From Rosenbergiella collisarenosi (GTDB lineage: Bacteria; Pseudomonadota; Gammaproteobacteria; Enterobacterales; Enterobacteriaceae): 64,000 bases of DNA. The notes below the pieces were generated by a model. It was not told the DNA's origin, did no database searches, and worked only from the letters and a program-made list of their open reading frames with translations. The DNA lies in assembly GCF_018494085.1 (NCBI RefSeq), contig NZ_JABBFP010000003.1, positions 62,001-126,000 of the forward strand, in the 5' to 3' direction. The position numbers were made by a program, and so were the translations under genes. Below are positions 33,916 through 42,560 of this stretch, one piece after another; the stretch's first letter is position 1, and every line of letters begins with the position of its first letter.

Positions 33916-33922
33916 GTAAACC

Positions 33923-35038
33923 ATGCAACTTGTCGTAGAAGAGGTTCGCTGTTGGCTGGTCGATATCCCGACCATTCGACCGCATAAATTATCGATGGCA
34001 ACGATGGGCAGCCAGACGCTCATGATTGTTCAGCTGCGCTGTCAAAATGGCATTCAGGGTTGGGGAGAAGGCACCACGATTGGTGGTCTCAGCTATGGTC
34101 CAGAAAGCCCCGAGGCGATGAGGATCACCGTAGAACGTTACGTCGCACCACTACTGATTGGTCAACCCCTTAGTGGCGTGGCGGCGCTAGCTGAAAAACT
34201 CGCTGTGCTACGTGGCAATAACTTCGCAAAATCGGCCGTAGAAACCGCCTTTCTCGATGCCTATGGGAAATTAGTCGGGCTACCGGTTGCCGCCCTATTG
34301 GGCGGTGCGCGTCACCAGACGCTGCCTGCATTGTGGACGCTCGCCAGTGGTAATACCGACAAAGATATCGACGAGGCTCGCGCCCTCTTAGAAAGCGGCC
34401 GTCACCATGCCTTTAAATTAAAAATTGGTGCCGGAGATCTGCACAGCGATGTCGCCCACGCCATACGCATCAAGCAGGCATTGGGGGACGCGATTCACGT
34501 GCACGTCGATGTCAATCAAGGCTGGACGATGGCGCAAGCGCTGGCGGCTATCCCGCGCCTACAGGCCGCTGGGATTACGCTTATCGAGCAACCCACCGCA
34601 TTGGAAGATATCGACCAACTGGTGGATTTGGCGAAACGCTTTGCCGTCACGCTGCTAGCAGATGAAGCCGTTACCGATGCCAAGCAAGGTCTAGCACTCA
34701 TTCGCCAAGGATTCAGTGGTGCCTTTGCCTTAAAGATAGCCAAGGCAGGTGGGCCGTTCCAAGCGTTAAAACTCGCTCATGTCGCCGAGGCAGCCGGGAT
34801 CAGCCTCTATGGCGGCACAATGCTTGAAGGCACGATTGGGACTGTCGCCGCCTTGCATGCATGGTCGACGCTCGATCTTGAATGGGGCACCGAGATGTTC
34901 GGCCCGCTATTACTAAAAGACGATGTAGTCGTTCACCCCCTCACCTATCAGCAAGGTCACCTTAGCCTTCCTTCTGGCAATGGTCTGGGGATCGAAATCG
35001 ATGAAGATAAATTAATGCACTATGCCCGTACGGCATAA
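33923..35038 (+). CDS. catB: Muconate cycloisomerase
   Basis: An enolase-superfamily enzyme of 371 residues that lactonises cis,cis-muconate to muconolactone. The KLK base motif lies in HAFKLKIGAGD near residue 165. The metal ligands are the acids of HVDVNQGW, LIEQPTALED and LLADEAVTD, and the second Lys is in FALKIAKAGG. The C-terminal GGTMLEGTIGT is typical. The neighbours catC and catA confirm the catechol rather than the protocatechuate branch (PcaB is unrelated to this fold). Confidence 0.93.
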   Translation: MQLVVEEVRCWLVDIPTIRPHKLSMATMGSQTLMIVQLRCQNGIQGWGEGTTIGGLSYGPESPEAMRITVERYVAPLLIGQPLSGVAALAEKLAVLRGNNFAKSAVETAFLDAYGKLVGLPVAALLGGARHQTLPALWTLASGNTDKDIDEARALLESGRHHAFKLKIGAGDLHSDVAHAIRIKQALGDAIHVHVDVNQGWTMAQALAAIPRLQAAGITLIEQPTALEDIDQLVDLAKRFAVTLLADEAVTDAKQGLALIRQGFSGAFALKIAKAGGPFQALKLAHVAEAAGISLYGGTMLEGTIGTVAALHAWSTLDLEWGTEMFGPLLLKDDVVVHPLTYQQGHLSLPSGNGLGIEIDEDKLMHYARTA

Positions 35039-35049
35039 GGAGGCAGGAC

Positions 35050-35340
35050 ATGTTATATCACGTAGAAATGATCGTTAATCCCCCTAAAGAGCTGGATAGC
35101 GCGACCTTCGACGCCATCAAAGCGCGTGAGAAAGCCTATTCACAAGAACTCCAACGGCAAGGTAAATGGCGGCATATCTGGCGTATCGCCGGACACTACG
35201 CCAACGTCAGTCTGTTCGACGTGGAGAGCCACGAGGAGCTGCATAACCTGCTGCTCGCCCTGCCGCTTTATCCTTATATGGACATTACGGTCAGGCCTTT
35301 GTGTCGTCATCCATCGTCAATTCACGACACTGACCAGTAA
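35050..35340 (+). CDS. catC: Muconolactone delta-isomerase
   Basis: A small enzyme (96 residues) that converts muconolactone to 3-oxoadipate enol-lactone and forms a large oligomer in known cases. Recognised from MLYHVEMIVNPPKELD, EKAYSQELQRQGKWRHIWRI, AGHYANVSLFDVES and LHNLLLALPLYPYMDITVRP. It starts twelve bases after catB with GGAGGCAGG in the gap. Confidence 0.94.
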   Translation: MLYHVEMIVNPPKELDSATFDAIKAREKAYSQELQRQGKWRHIWRIAGHYANVSLFDVESHEELHNLLLALPLYPYMDITVRPLCRHPSSIHDTDQ

Positions 35341-35386
35341 CCGATAACAACGATAAATCCTCTCCCTACACTAAAGGATGTGTGCC

Positions 35387-36316
35387 ATGTCAACGACTAT
35401 CATTAGTAAAGCGACCCTAGAGCAGTTTCTCGCCCTCACCTGCGACGGTGATGAGCTGCGCGGGAACCCACGCTATAAAGCAATTATTCGCAAGATTGTA
35501 AGTGATCTCTGCGAGACCATCGATCAGTTCGATATTAGTGACGAAGAGTTCTGGCAAGCGGTTAATTACTTTAATTTCTTAGGTGAACGTAAAGAAACAG
35601 CATTACTCGCCGCGGGAATTGGGCTGGAACATTTTCTTGACCTACGTGCTGATGCCAAAGAAAAACTGGCCGGGGAGTCCGGGGGGACACCACGGACGAT
35701 CGAAGGCCCGCTCTATGTCGCTAACGCACCATTAAGCGATGGCTTTACACGTATGGATGATGGTCGCGATGACGGTGAAACGATGTGGCTCCATGGTGTG
35801 GTGCGCGATATTCACGGCGAACCGATCCCCGGTGCCGTCGTCGACGTCTGGCATGCTAATACCCTCGGTAATTACTCCTTCTTCGATAAATCGCAGTCTG
35901 ACTTCAATTTACGTCGGCGTATCGTCACCGATAGCGAAGGCGTATATCGCGCGCGCAGTATCCTCCCATCCGGCTACGGTTGCCCGCCGGATGGCCCCAC
36001 GCAGCAACTGTTAGATCTATTAGGTCGACATGGTAACCGCCCTGCCCATGTTCACTTTTTTGTCTCGGCTCCTGGCTATAAACACCTGACTACGCAAATT
36101 AACCTCAATGGCGATAAATATTTGTGGGATGACTTCGCATTCGCCACCCGTGACGGGCTGATTGCCGACCCAATTAAAATTACCGATGACGCTGTCATTC
36201 TCCAGCGTGAGTTACCCGGCGCGCACACTGAGGTGAATTTCGATTTTAGCTTGCAGTCGGCACACGACCACGAAGAAGAAGCACGGGTCAGACGCTTACG
36301 GGTTGGCGAAGTCTAG
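35387..36316 (+). CDS. catA: Catechol 1,2-dioxygenase
   Basis: An intradiol dioxygenase with non-haem Fe(III) that cleaves catechol to cis,cis-muconate. From the start at 35387 (AAAGGA eight bases before) it has 309 residues. The four iron ligands are in place: Tyr163 (GNYSFFD), Tyr197 (SGYGCPP), His221 and His223 (AHVHFF), with the same spacing as in Acinetobacter CatA. The N-terminal helical linker domain, typical of the catechol enzymes and used in dimer formation, covers residues 1-100. An ATG nine bases earlier is too near the ribosome site. Confidence 0.94.
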   Translation: MSTTIISKATLEQFLALTCDGDELRGNPRYKAIIRKIVSDLCETIDQFDISDEEFWQAVNYFNFLGERKETALLAAGIGLEHFLDLRADAKEKLAGESGGTPRTIEGPLYVANAPLSDGFTRMDDGRDDGETMWLHGVVRDIHGEPIPGAVVDVWHANTLGNYSFFDKSQSDFNLRRRIVTDSEGVYRARSILPSGYGCPPDGPTQQLLDLLGRHGNRPAHVHFFVSAPGYKHLTTQINLNGDKYLWDDFAFATRDGLIADPIKITDDAVILQRELPGAHTEVNFDFSLQSAHDHEEEARVRRLRVGEV

Positions 36317-36361
36317 CGCTTTACTCTCGATTAATCACTGCTACTACTGTGAGGGGTTACT

Positions 36362-37723
36362 ATGACTCAGCATACGGCACGTCAAGAAAATGTTATTGAG
36401 AAGATTAACCAAGCGCTAATTGTCGATAAGGCGCAAGGGATCTATAAATGTCATCGCGGTATTTTTACCGACCCCGAATTATTTGAACTGGAAATGGAGT
36501 ATATTTTCGAGGGCAACTGGGTCTATTTAGCCCATGAGAGCCAAATCGCGCAACCAGGGGATTTTTATACTCTGACGATAGGCCGCCAGCCGGTTATGAT
36601 TACGCGTGATAAAGAAGGCACTCTGCACGGCCTGATTAATAGCTGTTCTCATCGTGGCGCGATGCTCGCCACGCGTAAAAAGGGGAATAAAAGCTCCTTT
36701 ACCTGTCCGTTTCATGGCTGGACCTTTAGCAATAATGGCAAGTTACTGAAGGCAAAGGACGAGAAAACCGGCGAATATCCGCCCTGTTTTAAGCAGGGAG
36801 GCTCTCACGATTTAAAACCCATCGCTAAGTTTGAAAACTATCGCGGGTTTCTATTCGGCAGTTTACAGCCGGATGTATCGAGCCTCGACGAGTGGCTCGG
36901 CGAGACGCGTAAGGTTATTGATCTCATCGTCGATTCCGCGGCAGATGGACTAGAGGTCCTGCGTGGCAGCTCTTCCTATACCTACGAAGGGAACTGGAAG
37001 CTGCAAATGGAGAATGGTGCCGATGGCTATCATGTCAGCGTGGTGCACTGGAACTATGCCTCTACCATGTCACGGCGTAATTACGAAGAAGACGGGGTGA
37101 AAACCGTTGATGCGAATGGCTGGTCGAAGAGTGTCGGGGGCGTCTACGGCTTTGAGAACGGGCATATGCTGTTATGGACGCAAGTAATTAACGCCGAAGT
37201 CCGACCGATCTACCGTCACTACGAGGCGTTGAAAACGCAATTTGGCGATCAGCGTGCCGAGATGATGGTCAACCAGACCCGTAATCTCGCCCTCTACCCT
37301 AACCTCTATCTCATGGATCAGTTTTCGACCCAGCTGCGCATCGTGAGGCCAATTGCGGTCGATAAGACCGAGGTCACGATTTTCTGCTTCGCACCGAAAA
37401 ACGAACCACAAGAAGACCGCACGTTACGCATACGCCAATACGAAGACTTCTTCAATGTCAGTGGGATGGGTACGCCAGACGACCTTGAGGAGTTTCGCGC
37501 CTGCCAGCAAGGCTATCAAGCCCGTACTCTGCCGTGGAGCGATATGAGCCGTGGGGCGATGCGCTGGGTCGATGGTCCTGATGACAATGCCCGACAAATT
37601 GCCATGCAGCCGCTGATCTCCGGCCCGCGCTCGGAAGATGAAGGCTTATATATCACCCACCACCATCACTGGCAAACCACCTTACTCGCCGCGCTTGCGC
37701 GTACGACGGAGGCCGACTCATGA
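36362..37723 (+). CDS. benA: Benzoate 1,2-dioxygenase large (alpha) subunit
   Basis: Oxygenase component that dihydroxylates benzoate to the cis-diol carboxylate. It has 453 residues, with a Rieske 2Fe-2S site from Cys95, His97, Cys115 and His118 (CSHRG and CPFHGW) and the catalytic iron site from Asp221, His224 and His229 (NGADGYHVSVVHWNY). ITHHHHWQTT closes the C-terminal part. The enzyme family also holds toluate and anthranilate dioxygenases, so close substrates are possible; benD and the cat genes favour benzoate. Overlaps benB by ATGA. Confidence 0.92.
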   Translation: MTQHTARQENVIEKINQALIVDKAQGIYKCHRGIFTDPELFELEMEYIFEGNWVYLAHESQIAQPGDFYTLTIGRQPVMITRDKEGTLHGLINSCSHRGAMLATRKKGNKSSFTCPFHGWTFSNNGKLLKAKDEKTGEYPPCFKQGGSHDLKPIAKFENYRGFLFGSLQPDVSSLDEWLGETRKVIDLIVDSAADGLEVLRGSSSYTYEGNWKLQMENGADGYHVSVVHWNYASTMSRRNYEEDGVKTVDANGWSKSVGGVYGFENGHMLLWTQVINAEVRPIYRHYEALKTQFGDQRAEMMVNQTRNLALYPNLYLMDQFSTQLRIVRPIAVDKTEVTIFCFAPKNEPQEDRTLRIRQYEDFFNVSGMGTPDDLEEFRACQQGYQARTLPWSDMSRGAMRWVDGPDDNARQIAMQPLISGPRSEDEGLYITHHHHWQTTLLAALARTTEADS

Positions 37724-38208
37724 GTGAACATTATGACGGTATCTGCCAGTTTCTCTATCGCGAAGCACGCCTGCTTGACGATAGACAATGGGATGAGTGG
37801 TTGACCTGCTATCACCCGAAAGCCGTGTATTGGATGCCTGCATGGGGAGACGACGATTGTTTGACTTCTGACCCGCAGACAGAGATGTCACTGATCTACT
37901 ATCCATCGCGGGATGGGCTGGAGGATCGTGTCTATCGAATCAAGACCGAACGGTCTGCGGCCAGTACCCCAGAGCCACGCACCACCCACCTGCTTACCAA
38001 TATCGAGATCCTCGAGGGCGATTCGCAACGGTGTACCGTTCGGGTGGACTGGTGTACGCATAGCCACCGTTATCAACAGAGCGACTGCTACTTTGGCCAC
38101 TCGCATTACCAACTCGAGCATCACGATCAGGGCTGGCAGATTATGCATAAGAAGATCCAGTTAAATAACGACTATATCAACCAGGTTATTGATATTTACC
38201 ATCTTTAA
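37720..38208 (+). CDS. benB: Benzoate 1,2-dioxygenase small (beta) subunit
   Basis: Structural beta subunit of 162 residues with the NTF2-like fold of ring-hydroxylating dioxygenases. Seen are FLYREARLLDDRQWDEWLTC, HPKAVYWMPAW, MSLIYYPSRDGLEDRVYRIK with the following TERSAASTPEPRTTHLLTN, and the C-terminal KKIQLNNDYINQVIDIYHL. Coupled to benA by a four-base overlap; benC begins nine bases after the stop. Confidence 0.93.
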   Translation: MSEHYDGICQFLYREARLLDDRQWDEWLTCYHPKAVYWMPAWGDDDCLTSDPQTEMSLIYYPSRDGLEDRVYRIKTERSAASTPEPRTTHLLTNIEILEGDSQRCTVRVDWCTHSHRYQQSDCYFGHSHYQLEHHDQGWQIMHKKIQLNNDYINQVIDIYHL

Positions 38209-38217
38209 GGAGGCACT

Positions 38218-39243
38218 ATGTCCTATACCATTGCCCTAAATTTTGAAGATGGCGTGAGCCGTTTTATCCAATGCAACGTCAATGAAAAAGTGCTGGATGC
38301 CGCCTATCGACAAAAAATAAATCTGCCGATGGACTGCTCTGATGGCGTCTGCGGCACGTGTAAATGTCGTTGTGAATCAGGCCAGTTTGACTTAGGCGAT
38401 GACTACCTTGACGATGCGCTCTCTGATGAGGAACGCGAGCAGCAGATGGTATTAACCTGTCAGATGGTGCCCGAGTCAGATTGCGTCATCAACGTTCCGA
38501 TGGCCTCTTCATTATGCAAAACGGCACAGCAGCGTTGGACAACGACGGTGGCTAAGGTCGAACAGCTTTCACCGACGACGGTGGAACTGACGCTTGATTG
38601 TGATGAGGCGGCTGAGGTTAACTTTCTAAGCGGCCAATATATTAATCTGTCTGTGCCGCAAGGCGATGTGACGCGTGCATATTCGTTTAGCTCATGCCCC
38701 GGTACTGCCCCGCTCACCTTTTTGATCCGCAATGTTCCTGATGGCGCGATGAGTCACTATTTGACCCAGCAGGCAAAACCCGGCGATACCATGACGATCG
38801 CTGGCCCGCAAGGAAGCTTCTATCTTCGTGAAGTCACTCGCCCACTACTGCTGCTTGCAGGTGGAACGGGTCTCGCGCCCCTGCTGTCGATTCTGCACAG
38901 CGTGAACCAACAAGGGATCACCACACCCATACATCTCCTCTATGGTGTATCGCGGGATGACGATCGAGTGAAGTGCGATGTCCTCACCGCGTTTACTGAG
39001 AAACTGGCACAGTTCGATTATCAGCTCTGTGTCTCAGATCCGCATAGCAGTGAACCGCTGAAGGGGCATGTGACGGATCATATCCGTCCAGAACTCCTGC
39101 ATAACGGCGATGTCGATATCTATTTATGTGGCCCGCCGCCGATGGTCGATGCGGTAATGATATGGCTCAACGCCCAGGGCGTCACCCCCGCGCATTTCTA
39201 CTATGAAAAATTTACGCCGCAAGTGGCGCAGGTGAGTGTATGA
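38218..39243 (+). CDS. benC: Benzoate 1,2-dioxygenase electron-transfer component
   Basis: A reductase of 341 residues that carries electrons from NADH to BenAB. The N-terminal plant-type 2Fe-2S domain has Cys40, Cys45, Cys48 and Cys81. It is followed by an FAD domain (RAYSFSS) and an NADH domain (LLAGGTGLAPLLSILHSV and YLCGPPPMVDAV). This ferredoxin-first order is typical of the one-protein reductases of class IB dioxygenases. The stop overlaps the benD start by ATGA. Confidence 0.93.
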   Translation: MSYTIALNFEDGVSRFIQCNVNEKVLDAAYRQKINLPMDCSDGVCGTCKCRCESGQFDLGDDYLDDALSDEEREQQMVLTCQMVPESDCVINVPMASSLCKTAQQRWTTTVAKVEQLSPTTVELTLDCDEAAEVNFLSGQYINLSVPQGDVTRAYSFSSCPGTAPLTFLIRNVPDGAMSHYLTQQAKPGDTMTIAGPQGSFYLREVTRPLLLLAGGTGLAPLLSILHSVNQQGITTPIHLLYGVSRDDDRVKCDVLTAFTEKLAQFDYQLCVSDPHSSEPLKGHVTDHIRPELLHNGDVDIYLCGPPPMVDAVMIWLNAQGVTPAHFYYEKFTPQVAQVSV

Positions 39244-40025
39244 CGCAGCGATTCCAAGACAAAGTCATGGTTGTGACCGGCGCAGCGCAGGGTATCGGCC
39301 GGTGCGTGGCTGAGCGAGCCTTTGCAGAAGGCGCCACGCTATTTCTTATCGATCGCTCGCCGTTAGTCTTCGAGGTCGCAGAGGCCCTCAATGATGGCAC
39401 GCGAATAGCCACGGCGATGTTGGCCGATTTAGAGCAATGGTCATCGACTCACTCGACTATCGAGAAGATCACTCAGCAGGCTGGGCGAATCGATATTTTA
39501 ATCAACAATGTCGGTGGCACTATCTGGGCGATGCCGTTCTCCGAATACAATGAAGAGCAGATCGAAGCGGAGATCAGACGGTCGCTATTCCCGGGGTTGT
39601 GGGGGTGCCGTGCGGTGCTCCCTACGATGATCGCCCAAGGATCTGGGGCGATCGTCAACGTCTCCTCGGTGGCGACGCGGGGTGTTCACCGCATTCCCTA
39701 TTCTGCCGCGAAGGGCGGAATTAACGCGCTAACACAATCTCTTGCGTTCGAGGTCGCAGAGCACGGTATTCGTGTTAACGCTACCGCACCGGGAGGGACC
39801 GAGGCCCCGGTACGTAAAATTCCGCGCAATAACGCGACGGCCTCCCCGACGGCGCAACAGGAGGCTTGGTATCAGCGCGTCGTCGACCAAACCTGTGAAA
39901 CGAGTTTTATGCACCGCTATGGTACATTGCAGGAACAGGCGGCGGCGATCCTATTTCTCGCGAGCGATGAGGCAAGTTATATCACGGGCACCGTGATACC
40001 TGTCGCGGGAGGCGATCTAGGTTAG
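39240..40025 (+). CDS. benD: Benzoate cis-diol dehydrogenase
   Basis: An SDR of 261 residues that oxidises and decarboxylates 1,6-dihydroxycyclohexa-2,4-diene-1-carboxylate to catechol with NAD. It has VTGAAQGIGRCVAERAFAEG, the NNVGG motif of the BenD/XylL branch, Ser in VNVSSVATRG with Tyr and Lys in IPYSAAKGG, and the ending ASYITGTVIPVAGGD. Last gene of the run; the next gene is in a separate unit with its own Zur-like box. Confidence 0.93.
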   Translation: MTQRFQDKVMVVTGAAQGIGRCVAERAFAEGATLFLIDRSPLVFEVAEALNDGTRIATAMLADLEQWSSTHSTIEKITQQAGRIDILINNVGGTIWAMPFSEYNEEQIEAEIRRSLFPGLWGCRAVLPTMIAQGSGAIVNVSSVATRGVHRIPYSAAKGGINALTQSLAFEVAEHGIRVNATAPGGTEAPVRKIPRNNATASPTAQQEAWYQRVVDQTCETSFMHRYGTLQEQAAAILFLASDEASYITGTVIPVAGGDLG

Positions 40026-40087
40026 ACGTCATGGCGTGACATATTTTATTACATCAAGAAGTGTCAATAATTCTTAGTCTAGTGTAA

Positions 40088-40102
40088 TGTTATACTATTA
40101 CA
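40088..40102 (+). promoter_or_regulatory. Candidate Zur box upstream of the zinc ABC operon
   Basis: TGTTATACTATTACA has the form of the enterobacterial Zur site TGTTATANTATAACA with one mismatch, centred at 40095 and flanked by further partly symmetric bases. It lies 17 bases before the ABC ATPase start, where binding of Zur with zinc would block transcription. Confidence 0.7.
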
Positions 40103-40118
40103 TAAAGGGCTGAGAATT

Positions 40119-40787
40119 ATGATCCACTTTACTGACCTTCGTGCTGGGTACCAAGGACGAAGTATCACCCCCTCCCTAACCGGAAGCCTCGCAGCAGGTA
40201 GCTTAACGGCGATTACTGGTGAAAATGGCTGCGGTAAATCTACATTATTAAAGACGCTCGCGGGTTTGATCTCTCCAAGCGCTGGCCATTTTTGTGTCCA
40301 CTCCTCAGAGATTGCGTTGCTTCCTCAGCAGCAGTCTCTGGACCGCACCTTTCCGTTAACCGTCAGAGATATCGTTATGATGGGCTGCTGGCAACAGCGT
40401 ACTTGGTATGGGCGTCTTCCCTCGGCCGCCCGGCGTCGCGTCGAACAAGCGCTTGCGATTACCGATATCACGGCTATCGCCGATTACCCGCTGAGCCATT
40501 TATCAGGAGGGCAGCTACAGCGCACGCTTTTTTCGCGGATGTGGCTTCAGCCTAGCGATGTTTGGTTATTAGATGAGCCTTTTACCGGAGTCGACGAAGG
40601 AACTATCGCGCGCTTAATGTCCCTTACGCAGCAGGTCGCCGCAGCGGGTAAGACGGTGGTTATGGTGCTGCACGACGATCACTTGGTGCAACGCTATTTC
40701 GATATTCAAGTACATCTCACCGCTCAGGCGGCGCAGTGGACTACCCCACGAACTTCCCATCCTCGCCCTCTCGCTCAGGTGATCTAA
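40119..40787 (+). CDS. Zinc ABC transporter ATPase, ZnuC-like
   Basis: An ABC ATPase of 222 residues. It shows Walker A GENGCGKSTL, Q-loop LLPQQQSLDRTFP, signature LSGGQLQRTLF, Walker B VWLLDEPFTGVD and the H-loop in VMVLHDDH. The Q-loop phrase and size are those of metal (Zn/Mn) importers. The stop overlaps the permease start by one base (TAATG). The upstream Zur-like box and the zinc-type ligands of the binding protein argue for zinc. It is not the usual enterobacterial znuACB arrangement, so I give no symbol. Confidence 0.85.
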   Translation: MIHFTDLRAGYQGRSITPSLTGSLAAGSLTAITGENGCGKSTLLKTLAGLISPSAGHFCVHSSEIALLPQQQSLDRTFPLTVRDIVMMGCWQQRTWYGRLPSAARRRVEQALAITDITAIADYPLSHLSGGQLQRTLFSRMWLQPSDVWLLDEPFTGVDEGTIARLMSLTQQVAAAGKTVVMVLHDDHLVQRYFDIQVHLTAQAAQWTTPRTSHPRPLAQVI

Positions 40788-41653
40788 TGTCTTTTCTGCA
40801 ACCGTTTATCGAATTCGATTTCATGCGTCGGGCGCTATTAAGCTGCCTATGTCTCTCCTTGAGCGCCACGCCCTTGGGCGTGATCCTCTCTTTACGTCGC
40901 CTTTCCCTAGCGGGGGATGCCCTCTCGCACGCCGTCCTACCCGGTGCGGCTATCGGCTATCTATTTTTTGGGATGTCTACACTGGCGATGGGAGTCGGAG
41001 GACTTGTAGCGGGGCTGCTGGTCGCCTTAGTCTCAGGCATCATCAGTCGGACCACGCTTTTGAAGGAGGATGCGAGCTTTTCGGGATTATATATGGGCGC
41101 CTTAGCGCTAGGTATTACGCTGATTTCGCTCAAGGGGTCCGGCATGGATCTATTGAATATCCTGTTTGGTTCCCTGCTGGCCGTCAGTCACTCCGCCTTA
41201 CTGACCACTAGCCTGATTTGTCTTGCCTCGCTGCTGATGCTACGCGTTATTTATCGGCCTTTAATCATCGATACCTTCGATAGCGATTTTCTGCGTGTAG
41301 GTCATCGACCTCTAGCCATAGCGATCCATGGTCTGTTTTTGTTTCTCGTTGTGCTAAATCTGGTCGCTGGGTTTCAAATATTAGGCACCTTGATGTCGGT
41401 AGGTCTGATGATGGTTCCTGCCGTTAGCGCCCGATTTTGGGCGGTGCGTCTTGTTCCGACGATGATTATTGCCAGTATCATCGCCCTATTATCGTCATTT
41501 ATTGGTCTTCTTCTGTCCTGGTACAGCGCACTGCCCGCAGGACCTGCAGTTGTACTGTGTAGCGCCGTTTTTTTCCTCGTGTCATGCCTTATGGGTCGGG
41601 CTAACGGTTGGTTAGCGAGACACTCTTTTCGTCATTCAGGAGCATCATCATGA
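40787..41653 (+). CDS. Zinc ABC transporter permease, ZnuB-like
   Basis: An inner-membrane permease of 288 residues of the ABC-3 family. It has about eight hydrophobic segments and the characteristic LSLRRLSLAGDALSHAVLPG near residue 45, followed by FSGLYMGALALGITLISL and FQILGTLMSVGLMMVPAVSA. The start ATG overlaps the ATPase stop; a longer reading that begins at 40736 has no ribosome site. The stop overlaps the binding-protein start by ATGA. Confidence 0.87.
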   Translation: MSFLQPFIEFDFMRRALLSCLCLSLSATPLGVILSLRRLSLAGDALSHAVLPGAAIGYLFFGMSTLAMGVGGLVAGLLVALVSGIISRTTLLKEDASFSGLYMGALALGITLISLKGSGMDLLNILFGSLLAVSHSALLTTSLICLASLLMLRVIYRPLIIDTFDSDFLRVGHRPLAIAIHGLFLFLVVLNLVAGFQILGTLMSVGLMMVPAVSARFWAVRLVPTMIIASIIALLSSFIGLLLSWYSALPAGPAVVLCSAVFFLVSCLMGRANGWLARHSFRHSGASS

Positions 41654-42525
41654 AATTTCACCTATTAGCCGTCAGTAGCTTATTCGCCATCACTCCCTTG
41701 GTACACGCCGCCCCTCTCAACGTCGTTGCCAGTTTCACCGTACTCGCTGATATCACAAAACAGATCGGGGGTGAGGATGTTACGGTGAAGAGTCTCGTAG
41801 CGCCGAATGGCGATCCGCATAGTTTTGAACCTACCGCTGCCGACAGTCGTGCTTTGGCACAGGCTAATGTCATCGTCGTTAATGGGTTAGGCTTAGAGGG
41901 TTGGATGGATCGTCTGGTCTCCGCTTCCGGTTACCGAGGGAAGATTACCGTGGCATCAAACGGTATCCACACAGACAGTATGGATGAGGATGATAAGCAG
42001 ATTGTGGATCCCCATGCGTGGAATAGCTTAGCGAATGGTGAAGTGTATGCGCGTAATATCATGCAGGCCCTTAAAGCGGCGGACCCTGCCCATGCCGCGG
42101 GTTATGCTCAGCGCGGTGCACAGTATCTTCAGAAGATGCAGCAGCTCGATCACTGGGCACAGCAGCAGTATCAAGCCATTCCGGTTGCCCGACGTGTAGT
42201 ACTTACCAGCCACGATGCCTTCGGCTACTATGGAAAACGTTACGGTGTCACCTTTAGCGCTCCATTAGGCCTCTCGACGGAGTCAGAAGCCTCAGCACAA
42301 CAAGTCGCAGGGTTAATAAAGGAATTGAAGCAACGCAAGATCAGCCGCTATTTTACCGAAAATCAGACTGACCCGCGTTTAGTCAAGCAGATTGCCAGTG
42401 CCACTGGCGCGACCCCAGGAGGAGAGCTATATCCTGAGGCATTGTCGACGGCAAGTGGCCCGGCACCGACCTACTTACAGGCTTTTCGCTACAATACCGA
42501 ACAACTTCTTAACAGTATGCGCTAA
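41650..42525 (+). CDS. Periplasmic zinc-binding protein of the ABC transporter
   Basis: A cluster A-I solute-binding protein of 291 residues with signal peptide MKFHLLAVSSLFAITPLVHA. Metal ligands visible are His57 (GDPHSFEP), His122 (VDPHAWNS) and His188 (LTSHDAFGYYG), and a possible acidic fourth ligand in GGELYPEALS. Three His ligands are typical of zinc rather than manganese proteins, which have Glu at the third place. Instead of the long His-rich loop of ZnuA there is a short acidic stretch (DSMDEDDKQ). The gene ends in a strong terminator. Confidence 0.86.
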   Translation: MKFHLLAVSSLFAITPLVHAAPLNVVASFTVLADITKQIGGEDVTVKSLVAPNGDPHSFEPTAADSRALAQANVIVVNGLGLEGWMDRLVSASGYRGKITVASNGIHTDSMDEDDKQIVDPHAWNSLANGEVYARNIMQALKAADPAHAAGYAQRGAQYLQKMQQLDHWAQQQYQAIPVARRVVLTSHDAFGYYGKRYGVTFSAPLGLSTESEASAQQVAGLIKELKQRKISRYFTENQTDPRLVKQIASATGATPGGELYPEALSTASGPAPTYLQAFRYNTEQLLNSMR

Positions 42526-42554
42526 AAGCTACCGCCCGATGCACGGTAGCTTTT
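42524..42554 (+). terminator. Terminator of the zinc ABC operon
   Basis: Arms AAAAGCTACCG / CGGTAGCTTTT with a nine-base loop, starting at the stop codon. Being flanked by A and T runs, it can act in both directions and also serves the convergent SDR gene. Confidence 0.85.
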
Positions 42555-42560
42555 CGTCGA

